Origin: Actinopolyspora saharensis
GTDB lineage: Bacteria > Actinomycetota > Actinomycetes > Mycobacteriales > Pseudonocardiaceae
Assembly: GCF_900100925.1 (NCBI RefSeq)
Contig: NZ_FNKO01000001.1
Span: forward strand, 248,001 to 312,000
DNA length: 64,000 bases
Direction: 5' to 3'
This document shows, piece after piece, positions 1 to 11,628 of the stretch. The notes under the pieces were generated by a model. That model had not been told where the DNA came from, made no database searches, and saw only the letters and a list, made by a program, of their open reading frames with translations. The position numbers were made by a program, and so were the translations under genes. Numbering within the stretch: position 1 is the first letter of the stretch; each line of letters opens with the position of its first letter.

Positions 1-1211
1 TGATCGTGCTCGGCGCGGGGCTGCTGCAGATCCTGCTGGGACTGATCGGCATAGGAACGTGGTTCCGGGCGATATCCCCCTCCGTGGTGCAGGGGATGTT
101 CGCCGGGATCGGCCTCATGATCATCCTGGGCCAGATCTACCCCGTCGGCGGGATGGAGCAGCCCTCCGAGACGAGTGCCAAGTTCTCCGGACTCCCCGAA
201 CTGCTCAACTCGTTGCTGACCACTTCCACCGGCAGGTCCGGGCTGGCCATCGCCGTGGTCACCCTGCTGACCATGACCCTGTGGGGCAGGATGCCCCAGC
301 GACTGCGCCTCATCCCGGGACCGCTGGTCGGCGTCGGCGTGGCCGCCCTGCTCGCCTCCGTGCTCGGGCTCCCGCTGGAGACGATCCAGGTGGGCTCGCT
401 GCTGGAGACGGTCAACCTCGTGACCCCGGACGCCTTCGGGGGCGCGACCAGTTTCGCCGTGCTCGGGCCGATACTGACCTTCGCGTTGATCGCCTCGGCC
501 GAGAGCCTGTTCAGCGCGGCCGCGATCGACCGGATGCACGACGGCCCCAAGACCCGCTTCAACACCGAGTTGATGGCCCAGGGGGCCGGGAACACGATCT
601 GCGGTCTGCTCGGCGCGCTGCCGATGACCGCCGTCATCGTGCGCAGCACGGCCAACCTGAACGCGGGGGCGCGGACCAAGCTCTCGCGGGTGATGCACGG
701 GATCTGGCTGCTGCTGTTCGTGATGCTGCTTCCGGGGGTGCTCTCCTACATCCCCCTGGCGACCCTCGGTGCGCTGCTCCTGCACGCAGGCTGGAAGCTC
801 CTCGGGGTGCGCCAGGTGGCCAAGCTGCTCCGCGAGCAGCGGGCCGAGGCGTTCGTCCTGGTGCTGACGGCGGGCGTGATCCTGGGCACCGATCTGCTGA
901 TCGGTACGCTGACCGGGCTGGTCGCCGCCGTGATCAAGACCGCCTGGGAGGTTTCCCGGCTCTCGGTCGAGGTCGAGCACGAGGACGAGGAGGACCACGC
1001 CCAGGTGCGTCTGCACGGCAACGCCACCTTCCTGCGGCTGCCCCAGCTGCAGGACAAGCTGGAGCAGTTGCCGGTGACCAGCAGTGCGCACGTCGACATG
1101 ACCCCGGTGCGCCACCTCGACCTGGCCTGCCACCAGGCGGTGGAGAACTGGGCGGAGCAGCGCCGCAAGAGCGACTGCGAGGTCGAGCTCGCCATGCCGA
1201 GCTCCAGGTGA
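1..1211 (+). CDS. SulP-family anion transporter, C-terminal part (5' end outside window)
   Basis: The frame is open to the left edge, so the N-terminus is missing. The visible ~400 residues hold the later membrane helices of a SulP transporter, including a run resembling SVVQGMFAGIG and a conserved ASAESLFSAAAIDRM segment. The last ~80 residues, after an acidic stretch EHEDEEDHAQ, resemble a STAS domain. SulP proteins move sulfate, bicarbonate or other anions across the cytoplasmic membrane; the substrate cannot be told from sequence. It ends at TGA 1209-1211 and no strong terminator hairpin follows. The family call is firm, the substrate is open. Confidence 0.85.
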   Translation, partial: IVLGAGLLQILLGLIGIGTWFRAISPSVVQGMFAGIGLMIILGQIYPVGGMEQPSETSAKFSGLPELLNSLLTTSTGRSGLAIAVVTLLTMTLWGRMPQRLRLIPGPLVGVGVAALLASVLGLPLETIQVGSLLETVNLVTPDAFGGATSFAVLGPILTFALIASAESLFSAAAIDRMHDGPKTRFNTELMAQGAGNTICGLLGALPMTAVIVRSTANLNAGARTKLSRVMHGIWLLLFVMLLPGVLSYIPLATLGALLLHAGWKLLGVRQVAKLLREQRAEAFVLVLTAGVILGTDLLIGTLTGLVAAVIKTAWEVSRLSVEVEHEDEEDHAQVRLHGNATFLRLPQLQDKLEQLPVTSSAHVDMTPVRHLDLACHQAVENWAEQRRKSDCEVELAMPSSR

Positions 1212-1460
1212 TCCCCGGGGGCCGCTTCCGGTAGGAGCTCGCCCTCCGGTCGGTGGAGGTGCTCGCCCCGCGGGTTCTTTCGCCGCGCACCGAGCGCTCG
1301 GGCGTCCTTCGGCGCTGCCCGCGTCGGGGGACGCCTGGTGCCGGACGACCGGAGGGGCACACCGGTCGAGGCCTCTCGCGATCCGCGGGTTTTCTCGTGA
1401 ACCCCGCGCCGGGGTCGTCCCGCGACACCGGTGCGGGGTGCCGCGGGTAGCGTCGAAGGC

Positions 1461-2858
1461 GTGAGTGAGGGGCTGTTCGACACCGGTTCGTTCGACGACC
1501 GGCTTCTCGATGACGGGTTGTTCGGAAACGACGCCGAGGAGCGCGCGGAGCAACGGCTCGCCGACAACGCGCCGTTGGCCGTGCGGATGCGTCCGCGGAA
1601 CCTGGACGAGGTGATCGGGCAGGACCACCTGCTCGGCCCCGGAGCTCCGCTGCGTCGGCTGGTCGAGGGGGCCGCTCCGGCCTCCGTGCTGCTGCACGGG
1701 CCGCCCGGCACGGGCAAGACGACCCTGGCCGGGCTGGTCTCGCAGGCGACCGGGCGCAGGTTCGTCGCGCTGTCCGCCCTGTCCGCGGGCGTGAAGGAGG
1801 TCCGCGGCGTGATCGAGGAGGCGCGGCGCAGGCTGGGGCACTCCGGGGAGGCCACCGTCCTGTTCATCGACGAGGTGCACCGCTTCTCCAAGACCCAGCA
1901 GGACGCGCTGCTCTCCGCGGTGGAGGACCGCACCGTGCTGCTGGTGGCGGCTACCACCGAGAACCCGTCGTTCTCCGTGGTCTCGCCGCTGCTGTCCCGC
2001 TCCCTGGTGCTGGGGCTGCAACCGCTCGACGACGAGGCGGTGCGGGACCTGGTGCGCCGGGCCGCCTCGGAGCAGCGCGGTCTGGCCGGGGCGTACCGGC
2101 TCGCGGAGGAGGCCGAGGAGCACCTGGTCGCGCTCGCCAACGGGGACGCGCGCAGGGCGTTGACCGCCCTCGAGGCGGCGGCCGAGGCCGCGGAGACCAA
2201 CGGGGCGGGCACGATCGACCTGAGCACCGTCGAGACCACCGTGGACAAGGCCGCGGTGCGCTACGACAGGGACGGTGACCAGCACTACGACGTGATCAGC
2301 GCCTTCATCAAGTCGATCCGCGGGTCGGACGTGGACGCCGCGTTGCACTACTTGGCCCGCATGGTCGAGGCGGGGGAGGACCCGCGTTTCATAGCGCGTC
2401 GTCTCGTGGTGCACGCGAGCGAGGACGTGGGGATGGCCGATCCCACGGCGCTGCAGAGCGCCGTGGCCGCGAGTCAGGCGGTCCAGTTCATCGGGATGCC
2501 GGAGGGGCGGTTGCCGCTGGCTCAGGCGACCGTGCATCTGGCCACGGCCCCCAAGTCCAATGCGATCATCACCGCCGTGGATGCCGCGTTGGCCGACGTG
2601 CGAGCGGGAAAGGCGGGAACGGTTCCGGCCCACCTGCGGGACGGGCACTACGCGGGAGCGACCCGGCAGGGCAACGCCGTCGGGTACCGCTACCCGCACG
2701 ACAGGTCCGAGGGGGTGCTGGCGCAGCAGTACCCGCCGGACCGGTTGGTCGGCACGGACTACTACGAACCGAGCGGCCGGGGCGGCGAGCGCACGCTGGC
2801 CGAACGGCTGCCGAAGTTGCGCGGGATAGTGCGCGGCGAGCCCGATGGGCGGGACTGA
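1461..2858 (+). CDS. rarA: Replication-associated recombination AAA+ ATPase RarA (MgsA)
   Basis: This is a clamp-loader-like AAA+ ATPase acting at stalled replication forks. From GTG 1461 it is 465 residues. Walker [11 protein letters not shown] lies near residues 80-89 and Walker [11 protein letters not shown] near 133-142; a sensor segment [16 protein letters not shown] follows. The C-terminal MgsA domain includes [22 protein letters not shown] 1461 was chosen over the in-frame GTG 1431 because TAGCGT (1448-1453) sits seven bases before it, the spacing of an actinobacterial -10 box for a leaderless mRNA, and no good ribosome-binding site precedes 1431. Standalone gene in the conserved rarA to alaS neighbourhood. 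Confidence 0.93.
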   Translation: MSEGLFDTGSFDDRLLDDGLFGNDAEERAEQRLADNAPLAVRMRPRNLDEVIGQDHLLGPGAPLRRLVEGAAPASVLLHGPPGTGKTTLAGLVSQATGRRFVALSALSAGVKEVRGVIEEARRRLGHSGEATVLFIDEVHRFSKTQQDALLSAVEDRTVLLVAATTENPSFSVVSPLLSRSLVLGLQPLDDEAVRDLVRRAASEQRGLAGAYRLAEEAEEHLVALANGDARRALTALEAAAEAAETNGAGTIDLSTVETTVDKAAVRYDRDGDQHYDVISAFIKSIRGSDVDAALHYLARMVEAGEDPRFIARRLVVHASEDVGMADPTALQSAVAASQAVQFIGMPEGRLPLAQATVHLATAPKSNAIITAVDAALADVRAGKAGTVPAHLRDGHYAGATRQGNAVGYRYPHDRSEGVLAQQYPPDRLVGTDYYEPSGRGGERTLAERLPKLRGIVRGEPDGRD

Positions 2859-2986
2859 CACCTCGCGCGGCACCGGTCCGCGCGTGCGGACTCGCGCGGC
2901 ACCACGGACGCGGCAAGCGGCTCTCCCGCTTGCCGAGCGGGCCCCTGCGGGGTCCCGGCTACCCATCTCGGTGAAGGGACGAGTGA
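2859..2986. repeat. Short gap with a 13-base direct repeat and two hairpins
   Basis: CTCGCGCGGCACC occurs at 2862-2874 and again at 2891-2903. A perfect 10-bp stem with a 5-base loop follows (2911-2920 with 2926-2935), then a small CCCC-TGC-GGGG hairpin near 2943-2953. The 10-bp hairpin is a plausible terminator for rarA, although no T-run follows. A good ribosome-binding site GAAGGGA (2973-2979) serves the next gene. Confidence 0.6.
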
Positions 2987-3952
2987 GTGAACGCCCGAAC
3001 AGTGGTGACCAGGTGGATACCCGACTCGGCGGTGCAACTGCTGGAGTCGGTCGGTGAGGTCCGGTTGTGCAGTCAGAACCGGGCCATGACCCCGGAGGAG
3101 CTGGCCGAGGAGATCAGCGGCGCGGACGCGGTCGTGTCGATGCTGCACGACCGCGTGGACGGGGCGATGCTGGACGCGGCGGGTCCCTCGCTGCGCGTGG
3201 TGGCCAACGTCGCCGTCGGCTACGACAACGTGGACGTTCCCGCGCTGGACTCGCGCGGGGTGCTGTTGACCAACACTCCGGGGGTGCTCACCGACGCCAC
3301 GGCCGACCTGGCCTTCGGGCTCCTGCTGATGTGCACGCGCAGGCTGGGGGAGGGCGAGCGCCTGATCCGCTCCCGGACGCCCTGGGCGTGGCACTTCTCC
3401 TTCATGCTCGGTTCCGGACTGCAGGGCAAGAGGCTCGGGATCGTGGGGTTCGGCCAGATCGGCCGGGCGGTGGCCCGCAGGGCGCGGGCCTTCGGCATGG
3501 AGATCGTCTACACCGGGCGGAACCGGGCCGACGAGCGGGCGGAGAGCGAGGTCGGCGCCGAGTACCTGCCCATGGAGGAGCTGCTGGAGAGCTCCGACGT
3601 GGTTTCCCTGCACTGCCCGCTCACGAGCGAGACCCGTCACCTGGTCGACGGCTCGGCGCTGGCGCGGATGAAGTCCTCGGCGGTGCTGCTCAACACCAGC
3701 CGTGGCCCCGTGGTGGACGAGCGCGCGTTGGCGCGGGCGCTGCGGGAGGGTGCCATAGCCGGGGCAGGGCTGGACGTTTTCGAGAACGAACCCGAGGTGG
3801 AGCCCGAGCTGCTCGAGCTGGACAACGTGGCGCTCGCGCCGCACCTCGGTTCGGCCACCACGGAGACGCGCACGGCCATGGCGATGCTGGCCGCTCGCAA
3901 CGTGGTCGGGGTGCTCGACGGAGGCGGGCCGGTCACGCCGGTCAACGGATGA
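2987..3952 (+). CDS. D-2-hydroxyacid dehydrogenase (glyoxylate/hydroxypyruvate reductase type)
   Basis: A 321-residue NAD(P)-dependent D-isomer-specific dehydrogenase. The Rossmann motif GIVGFGQIGRA lies at residues 151-161. The catalytic set is Arg239 in NTSRGPVVDE, Glu268 in VFENEP and His286 in APHLGSAT. NVAVGYDNVDV near 74-84 is typical of glyoxylate/hydroxypyruvate (D-glycerate) reductases rather than SerA, and there is no C-terminal ACT domain. Start GTG 2987 has GAAGGGA seven bases upstream. Monocistronic, closed by a strong hairpin at 3964-3998. The exact substrate is inferred from family resemblance. Confidence 0.88.
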   Translation: MNARTVVTRWIPDSAVQLLESVGEVRLCSQNRAMTPEELAEEISGADAVVSMLHDRVDGAMLDAAGPSLRVVANVAVGYDNVDVPALDSRGVLLTNTPGVLTDATADLAFGLLLMCTRRLGEGERLIRSRTPWAWHFSFMLGSGLQGKRLGIVGFGQIGRAVARRARAFGMEIVYTGRNRADERAESEVGAEYLPMEELLESSDVVSLHCPLTSETRHLVDGSALARMKSSAVLLNTSRGPVVDERALARALREGAIAGAGLDVFENEPEVEPELLELDNVALAPHLGSATTETRTAMAMLAARNVVGVLDGGGPVTPVNG

Positions 3953-3963
3953 GGTGAGCTCCG

Positions 3964-3998
3964 GCCCCTCCGCGGTGACCCAGCGGCCGCGGAGGGGC
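3964..3998 (+). terminator. Terminator hairpin after the 2-hydroxyacid dehydrogenase
   Basis: GCCCCTCCGCGG (3964-3975) and CCGCGGAGGGGC (3987-3998) form a perfect 12-bp stem with an 11-base loop, 11 bases after the stop codon. No U-tract follows, as is common in high-GC actinomycetes. Confidence 0.75.
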
Positions 3999-4113
3999 TG
4001 TGCTGCCTGTGCCGAAGTCGCTGCTCAAGAGCGGCCCAGCACGGCAAGGTGCCAACTCACGTGCGGAGGAGTCGCGCGAGCTGATCGATAGAGCGGCCTC
4101 GACGCTCGACTGA
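3979..4113 (+). pseudogene. Relic of an XRE-type regulator C-terminus (upstream partner of DUF397)
   Basis: A short open frame ends at TGA 4111-4113 with the residues AEESRELIDRAASTLD. This resembles the C-terminal helix of actinobacterial XRE/DUF5753 regulators, which sit directly upstream of DUF397 genes. Only about 45 codons are open before an in-frame stop at 3976, and the helix-turn-helix part is absent. The spacing (stop, about 20 bases, Shine-Dalgarno, DUF397 start) is that of an intact pair. The segment follows the neighbour's terminator directly, suggesting a deletion junction. The resemblance is short, so this is tentative. Confidence 0.4.
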
Positions 4114-4135
4114 CGGAGTAGAGGAGGAGGGGCCG

Positions 4136-4334
4136 ATGGCTCGCCGACTTTTCGCGGGCCGGCTGGCGCAGAGCGAGCAGCAGCAGTTCGAGTGGCGGTC
4201 AGTGCGTCGAGGTCGCGGTCACGGCCGATCGGGTGGGAGCGCGCGATTCCAAGGAGCCGCACGGTGCGGTGCCCGCCTTCGGCAGGTCCGCCTTCACGTT
4301 CTTCCTCGCGGCTGCGCGGACGGGACGGCTCTGA
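4136..4334 (+). pseudogene. DUF397 small protein gene, frameshifted near its start
   Basis: The frame ending at TGA 4332-4334 encodes a clear DUF397 domain of 56 residues from Trp at 4164: WRRASSSSSSGGQ, then CVEVAV, VGARDSKEPHG and FTFFLAAARTGRL. Upstream in that frame no ATG, GTG, TTG or CTG exists before a stop at 4119. The only good start is ATG 4136, behind the purine-rich GAGGAGGAGG (4121-4130), and it lies in another frame. Removing one base around 4139-4145 would give MA(A)DFSRAGW, a normal DUF397 N-terminus. DUF397 proteins act with XRE regulators in actinomycetes. Either a true frameshift or a sequencing error. Confidence 0.75.
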
Positions 4335-4380
4335 CGAACTCCGCGGCGGCCACCGTGACGTGCTCGGCCTGCGGGCCCGG

Positions 4381-4432
4381 TGATCGTGACCGCGGGGCGC
4401 TCGAGTCGCTGTCGCCCCGGGGGCCACGATCA
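4381..4432 (-). terminator. Long imperfect hairpin downstream of the FtsX-like gene
   Basis: TGATCGTG (4381-4388) pairs with CACGATCA (4425-4432), and GCGGGGCG pairs with CGCCCC inside. It lies 24 bases beyond the stop codon of the minus-strand gene ending at 4456. It could also stop transcription coming through the DUF397 relic. Confidence 0.5.
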
Positions 4433-4455
4433 CCCGGAAAGCACCGGTCCGGAAA

Positions 4456-5787
4456 TCACCCGGTCCATCCGGTGCGAAGGCTGCGCACCGAGCCGATCGC
4501 GGCTCCCGCGACCGCGGCGAGGGCGGGTGCGAGCACGGAGATCGCGATCCGCGCGCCTCCCGGAACCAGCGTGAACCACTGGATCCGCAGCCCGAGGAAC
4601 TCCTCCATCGGGGCGCGCAGTGCCAGGGCGGCCAGCACTCCCAGACCGGTGGCCAGCACCCCGGTGACCAGTCCGATGCTCGCGGCCCGACCGAGTTCGC
4701 CGCGCCCGGCGCGCCCACCGTGGACGGCTCGCCGCACTTCGTGGGCGCCGAGCAGGCCCGCGCTGATCAGCACTCCGAACAGGGCCACGTAGCGCCAGAG
4801 CTCGACCGTCCTGTTCAGGTTCTTCTCCCGCTCGAACGCGGGGAAGGCGCCGACGTTCATCTCCCGCAGCCGCCCGCCGACGGAGTTCACGTCGCTGCCC
4901 TCCTCGACCAGGATGCCGAGCCGGTCGGCTCCCGGTCCGCCGTGCAGCTGCTCCGGCGTTTGCCCCGAGTCGGCGGCCGCGAGCATCGCTGCCGTGCGCG
5001 GAGCGACGTAGGCCGTGTCGGATCCGTCCGCGTGCCAGCGGGGGTCGTAGGTCGCGGCGACGCGGAGCTCGATGGTCTCGCTGAAGTCGGGGGGAGAGCT
5101 CGGGGCCTCCGGGGCCTGCGCGCCCGGACCCTGCCCCGCCGGAGGACCCTTCTCCTGGGCGCCTTCCTCCTTGGAGCTCTCGTCGCTCTCCTGGCCTGCG
5201 GCCGCCTTCTCGTCGCCCGCCTGCTGCTCGGCGGCGCTCTCCTCCTCGGCGCTTCCCTCGTCGGAGCCCTCGTCGCGCGGCGGCTCCTGCGGTTCCGAGG
5301 AGGCGACGGTGTAGCTCAGCCGGATCTCGCGACCGAGGAACCGGGTGAAGTCGGCCCCCTGGGTGCGGGCGGGCACCACTATCGCGTCCGGGGGCAGGGG
5401 CTCCTGCACGCTTCCCCCGGTCAGCGGTGGCGGGACGTAGCTGCCCCAGGAGTGCACCGCCAGCGAGAACTTCGGCAGCGAGCTGTCCTTCGGGGAGCGC
5501 AGCGAGGAGGGGTAGTCGGGGATGACCTGCTCGACCCCGGGTACGGCCCTGATCAGGTTCAGCTTCCTGGCGTTGAGATCGCCCTCGGTGGTCATGCTCG
5601 GCAGCGAGGAGACCACGAGGCGGTCCGCGCCGTCGGCGCGCAGCACGTCGCGCTCGGTGGCGGCGTGCATTCCCGAGCTGATCCCGCTTGTGAGGCTCAG
5701 CAGGAAGGCGAACACCAACACGACCGACAGCGTGCCGCGGTTGGCGAGCTTTCTCGGTAATCCGGCCGAGCCGGCCCCTCCGCCCAT
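4456..5787 (-). CDS. Orphan FtsX/MacB-fold ABC permease-like membrane protein
   Basis: A 443-residue protein with the four-helix layout of a single FtsX/MacB permease unit: one helix near 20-37, a large extracellular region, then helices near 331-349, 370-390 and 412-433. A low-complexity acidic insert (about residues 163-235, rich in E, S, Q, A and P; DNA 5083-5301) interrupts the extracellular part. FtsX-fold permeases normally pair with an ABC ATPase, but none is adjacent. Start ATG 5787 has AAGGGGGAA upstream on its strand; the in-frame ATG at 5838 has no ribosome-binding site. Role unknown: transmembrane signalling or lipid/peptide export are both possible. Confidence 0.7.
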   Translation of the reverse strand: MGGGAGSAGLPRKLANRGTLSVVLVFAFLLSLTSGISSGMHAATERDVLRADGADRLVVSSLPSMTTEGDLNARKLNLIRAVPGVEQVIPDYPSSLRSPKDSSLPKFSLAVHSWGSYVPPPLTGGSVQEPLPPDAIVVPARTQGADFTRFLGREIRLSYTVASSEPQEPPRDEGSDEGSAEEESAAEQQAGDEKAAAGQESDESSKEEGAQEKGPPAGQGPGAQAPEAPSSPPDFSETIELRVAATYDPRWHADGSDTAYVAPRTAAMLAAADSGQTPEQLHGGPGADRLGILVEEGSDVNSVGGRLREMNVGAFPAFEREKNLNRTVELWRYVALFGVLISAGLLGAHEVRRAVHGGRAGRGELGRAASIGLVTGVLATGLGVLAALALRAPMEEFLGLRIQWFTLVPGGARIAISVLAPALAAVAGAAIGSVRSLRTGWTG

Positions 5788-6175
5788 TCGGAGCGTTCCC
5801 CCTTGATGTTCCGTCGCCGCCGGAAGTGTGGACGACAATGCAATCTATCGTGTACTTGTAGCCGACTCTGCGCCTGCCACCTGGCAGCGGGGTCCCCCCG
5901 CTCACCGGTGCGTCACCCGGGGTGCGGTGCTCCGCTCCGCGGAGCCGTTCCGGTGCGCCGTCGCTCGCGGTGGCCCGGGGCGGGGCCGGCCAGGTCGTCC
6001 CGCGCGGCGGAAGCGGGCACCGGTGGGCCCCGCCGCGAACGGTCGAAAACGACGTGCGCGGAATGCCGTGCGCGTGTCGGCCCGACGGGCGCGATAGCCT
6101 GACCGCGATCACAGCCGCCGTGCCGAGCCCTTCGGCGGGGCGGCCGCACGAATCAGCTGGAACCCGGGAGGACAC
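5788..6175. promoter_or_regulatory. Divergent intergenic region between the FtsX-like gene and the DUF948 gene
   Basis: No convincing reading frame is present. The part near 5830-5870 is unusually AT-rich and contains, on the minus strand, TAGATT, a possible -10 box for the FtsX-like gene. On the plus strand TAGCCT (6095-6100) is a possible -10 for the DUF948 gene. The ribosome-binding site GGGAGG is at 6166-6171. Confidence 0.45.
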
Positions 6176-6580
6176 GTGACGCCCACCGAGATCGCCGCGC
6201 TGATCGCAGCAGGCGCTTTCGTGCTGCTGGTCGTGCTGCTGGCGATCCCGTTGGTCAAGCTCGGCCGCACGTTGGACGAGGCGACCAACGCGATCCGCAA
6301 GGCGCAGGAGAATTCCGATCCGTTGTTCACCGGCGCGAACACGACTCTGGACCATGTGAACACCCAACTGGACCGCGTCGACGGCATCACGGCCAACGCC
6401 CAGTCGGTCTCCAGCAACGTGTCCGCACTGTCCTCGCTGTTCACCGCTACACTGGGAAGCCCGCTGGTGAAATCAGCCGCTTTCACCTACGGCGTGAGCA
6501 AGGCCCTGCGCGCCCGTCGCAAGCGCGGCGAGGAGCCCGTGGGCAGGCACTCCCGCAGGCGCAAAAGGGGGCGCAAGTGA
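6176..6580 (+). CDS. DUF948 membrane-anchored protein
   Basis: A 134-residue protein with one N-terminal membrane helix (about residues 7-29), a long helical segment after it (TLDEATNAIRKAQENSD) and a very basic tail RRRKRGRK. This is the DUF948 architecture found directly upstream of alaS in many actinobacteria. The function is not established. Start GTG 6176 follows GGGAGG at 6166-6171. Its stop overlaps the GTG of the next gene, so the two are translationally coupled. Confidence 0.8.
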   Translation: MTPTEIAALIAAGAFVLLVVLLAIPLVKLGRTLDEATNAIRKAQENSDPLFTGANTTLDHVNTQLDRVDGITANAQSVSSNVSALSSLFTATLGSPLVKSAAFTYGVSKALRARRKRGEEPVGRHSRRRKRGRK

Positions 6581-6933
6581 GTCGTCTGTTGTTGTTCGGC
6601 GCCGGTGTCGCCGCGGGCGTCGCGCTGAGTCGCAAGGTCGGCCAGACCGCGCGCAAGGCCACCCCGGTCGGTGTGGCCGATCAACTCGGTGACGCGGTGC
6701 GCGAGCTGGCCGGAGCGGTCGGTTCGTTCGGCGCGGACGTACGCGCCGGGATGACCGAGCGCGAGCACGAACTCCACGAGAGCGTGAGCGAGCGGACCGG
6801 GATAGTGACCGGTGGCCGCGAACGGCGGACCATCGACGGCCCCGACAATGGGGGCAGGCCCGTCACCAGGATGGCCGGAACCATCGACGGTGCGGACTCG
6901 CGGGCGCGCCGAGCTCGTCGGGCGGGGCGTTGA
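6577..6933 (+). CDS. DUF6167-type small protein, partner of DUF948
   Basis: A 118-residue protein with a short hydrophobic N-terminus (LLLFGAGVAAGVALSR), a helical middle (GVADQLGDAVRELAGAVGS) and a basic, probably disordered tail. It overlaps the preceding stop by 4 bases. It is the usual second member of the DUF948-DUF6167-alaS string. I cannot assign a biochemical function. Confidence 0.7.
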   Translation: MSRLLLFGAGVAAGVALSRKVGQTARKATPVGVADQLGDAVRELAGAVGSFGADVRAGMTEREHELHESVSERTGIVTGGRERRTIDGPDNGGRPVTRMAGTIDGADSRARRARRAGR

Positions 6934-7021
6934 CCCTCGACGCGAGCCCGTCGTGCTCACGTCGACCAGGCGCCCCGCCTGTTCCGCTCCGGCAGCCGCA
7001 TCCGCGTAGAAGGACTTCACC

Positions 7022-9696
<2,675 letters not shown>

Positions 9697-9700
<4 letters not shown>

Positions 9701-10191
9701 GTGCCGAACAATCCGAGCCCGGGACGAGCGGTGCCGGATCCGGTGGCCGCACTGATCCGGGCCCCGGCAGGCGCATCGGCGTGGACGTGGGCGAGGCCAG
9801 GGTGGGTGTCGCGGTGAGCGACCCGGCACCCCTGCTGGCCACTCCGCTCAGCACGCTCAAGAGGGACCGGTCCGGCAAGACCGACCTGATCAGGCTCGTC
9901 GAGCTGGTGAAAGAGTACGAGGTCGTCGAGATCGTGGTCGGTCTTCCGGTCACCCTGGCGGGGCGGCACGGACGGTCGGCGGACATCGCGCGCTCCTACG
10001 CGGACGCCCTGGAAGCACGTGCCGGCGGGGTGCCGGTGCGGTTGAGTGACGAGCGCCTCACCACCGTGACGGCCACACGGATGCTTTCCGACCGCGGGAT
10101 TCGTGGTAAGCGTCAGCGTGCCGTGGTGGACCAGGCCGCCGCGGTGGAGATCCTGCAGTCCTGGCTGGACGCGCGTGGCCGAAGCGAGTGA
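9697..10191 (+). CDS. ruvX: YqgF/RuvX family RNase H-fold nuclease (putative Holliday junction resolvase)
   Basis: A 164-residue RNase H-fold protein with an acidic residue in [32 protein letters not shown] and a final [15 protein letters not shown], the standard YqgF signature. The first ~25 residues are a low-complexity extension. Proposed roles are Holliday-junction resolution and 16S rRNA 5' processing. Coupled to alaS by a GTGA overlap. Confidence 0.92.
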
Positions 10192-10407
10192 GGAGGGTTC
10201 CCCGGATGATCGGGGCCGTACTCGTCGGGTCGGCTTCGTGCGCGTTCCGCCGTGCTGCGGAACGAGGCGGTTGACGGACTCGGTCGGACCGGTCGTCGCG
10301 GTGCGACGTGTCGAACCGGAGGGGGCGGAGCGGAGCGCCGCGCCCGGCCCGGTCGACCGAGTGACGCGGACGGGGCTTTGCGGAAGGCTCGCTGGGAGGA
10401 CACTGGC

Positions 10408-11628
10408 GTGAACGACGATCTCGACCTGTTCACCGACGAAGCCGGTGACGAATCGGATCTGCGCAGGCAGGAGGAAACCGAGGGCGAACGGTTCCGCAGG
10501 CGGAGACGGCGCAGGGTCGTCACGGCCGTGGCGGGAGTGCTCGTGTTGCTGATTGTCGTCAGCGGCGCCGTCTACGGCACGTCGCAGCTGCTGAGCCTCG
10601 GCGGTTACGAGGACTACGAGGGCTCCGGCAGCGGTGAGGTGGTCGTCCAGGTCGAGAAGGGGGACACCACCAGCGCCATCGGGCGGACGCTCGCGGAGAA
10701 GGACGTGGTGGCCTCGCCCGCCGCCTTCGTCGAGGCGGCCGAGGAGAACAGGAAGATCACCGGCATCCAGCCGGGCTTCTACTCGATGCGCTCCAGGATG
10801 TCCGGATCGGCTGCCGTGAGCAGGATCGTCTCGGACGAGGCCAGGGCCGGTCGGGTCGAGATCCGCGGCGGGATGCAGCTCGCGGATCACGTGGGTCCTG
10901 ACGACGAGGTCGTTCCCGGCATCTACTCGCTGCTGGGGCAGGCCGCCTGCGGCGGGAGCGGGGGATCCGCCGACTGCGCGAACAAGGAGAGCCTGGTCAA
11001 GGCCGCCTCCGAGACGCCGTTGACCGAGCTCGGTGTTCCCGAGTGGGCCGCCTCCGGGGCGTCCGAGGCGCCGGACCCGAAGCACCGGCTGGAAGGGCTG
11101 ATCCTGCCCGGCATCTACCACGTGGAGCCCTCGGCCGCGGCGTCCCAGGTGCTGCGTTCGGTGCTGAGCAGCTCGTTCGAGAAGATGCGGTCCCTCGGTT
11201 TCCCCGAGATCGCGGACGGCACGAGTCACTCCCCCTACGAGCTGCTCAAGGTGTCCTCCCTGGTCCAGAGCGAGGGGATCGAGAAGGACTTCGGCAAGGT
11301 GGCGAGGGTCGTGGAGAACCGGCTGGACAGCGACATGAGGCTGCAGTTCGACTCGACGATCAACTACCTGCTGAAGGAGCCCTCGCTGCTGACCGAGGAC
11401 AAGAACCGGGCCAAGGAGGGGCCGTACAACACCTACCAGAGCAGGGGCCTGCCCCCGTCCCCGATCTCCGCGCCGAGCGCGGCGGCCGTCGAGGCGACGG
11501 CCGATCCGCCGCCCGGGGAGTGGATGTACTTCGTCAAGTGCCAGAAGGACGGCACCTCGTGCTTCTCGAAGACGATCGAGGGGCACGAGAGGGCCAAGGA
11601 CAAGGCCCAGCGCAACGGCGCCTACTGA
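10408..11628 (+). CDS. mltG: Endolytic murein transglycosylase MltG (YceG-like)
   Basis: A 406-residue membrane-anchored enzyme that cuts nascent peptidoglycan strands. A cytoplasmic acidic start and a run of arginines precede one membrane helix near residues 35-57. A LysM-like segment and the YceG catalytic domain follow, with the catalytic Glu in SSLVQSEG and the motif YNTYQSRGLPPSPI. GTG 10408 was chosen because GGGAGGA lies at 10394-10400; the frame is open upstream to 10252 but that part has non-coding composition. The preceding 216-base gap holds nothing else I recognise apart from a small CCCC...GGGG hairpin. Confidence 0.92.
   Translation: MNDDLDLFTDEAGDESDLRRQEETEGERFRRRRRRRVVTAVAGVLVLLIVVSGAVYGTSQLLSLGGYEDYEGSGSGEVVVQVEKGDTTSAIGRTLAEKDVVASPAAFVEAAEENRKITGIQPGFYSMRSRMSGSAAVSRIVSDEARAGRVEIRGGMQLADHVGPDDEVVPGIYSLLGQAACGGSGGSADCANKESLVKAASETPLTELGVPEWAASGASEAPDPKHRLEGLILPGIYHVEPSAAASQVLRSVLSSSFEKMRSLGFPEIADGTSHSPYELLKVSSLVQSEGIEKDFGKVARVVENRLDSDMRLQFDSTINYLLKEPSLLTEDKNRAKEGPYNTYQSRGLPPSPISAPSAAAVEATADPPPGEWMYFVKCQKDGTSCFSKTIEGHERAKDKAQRNGAY

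Noticed and set aside
4136..4792. A 218-codon + strand frame starting at ATG 4136
   Set aside because: It begins at the DUF397 start but continues in the wrong frame and runs antisense into the FtsX-like gene; only the start site is meaningful.
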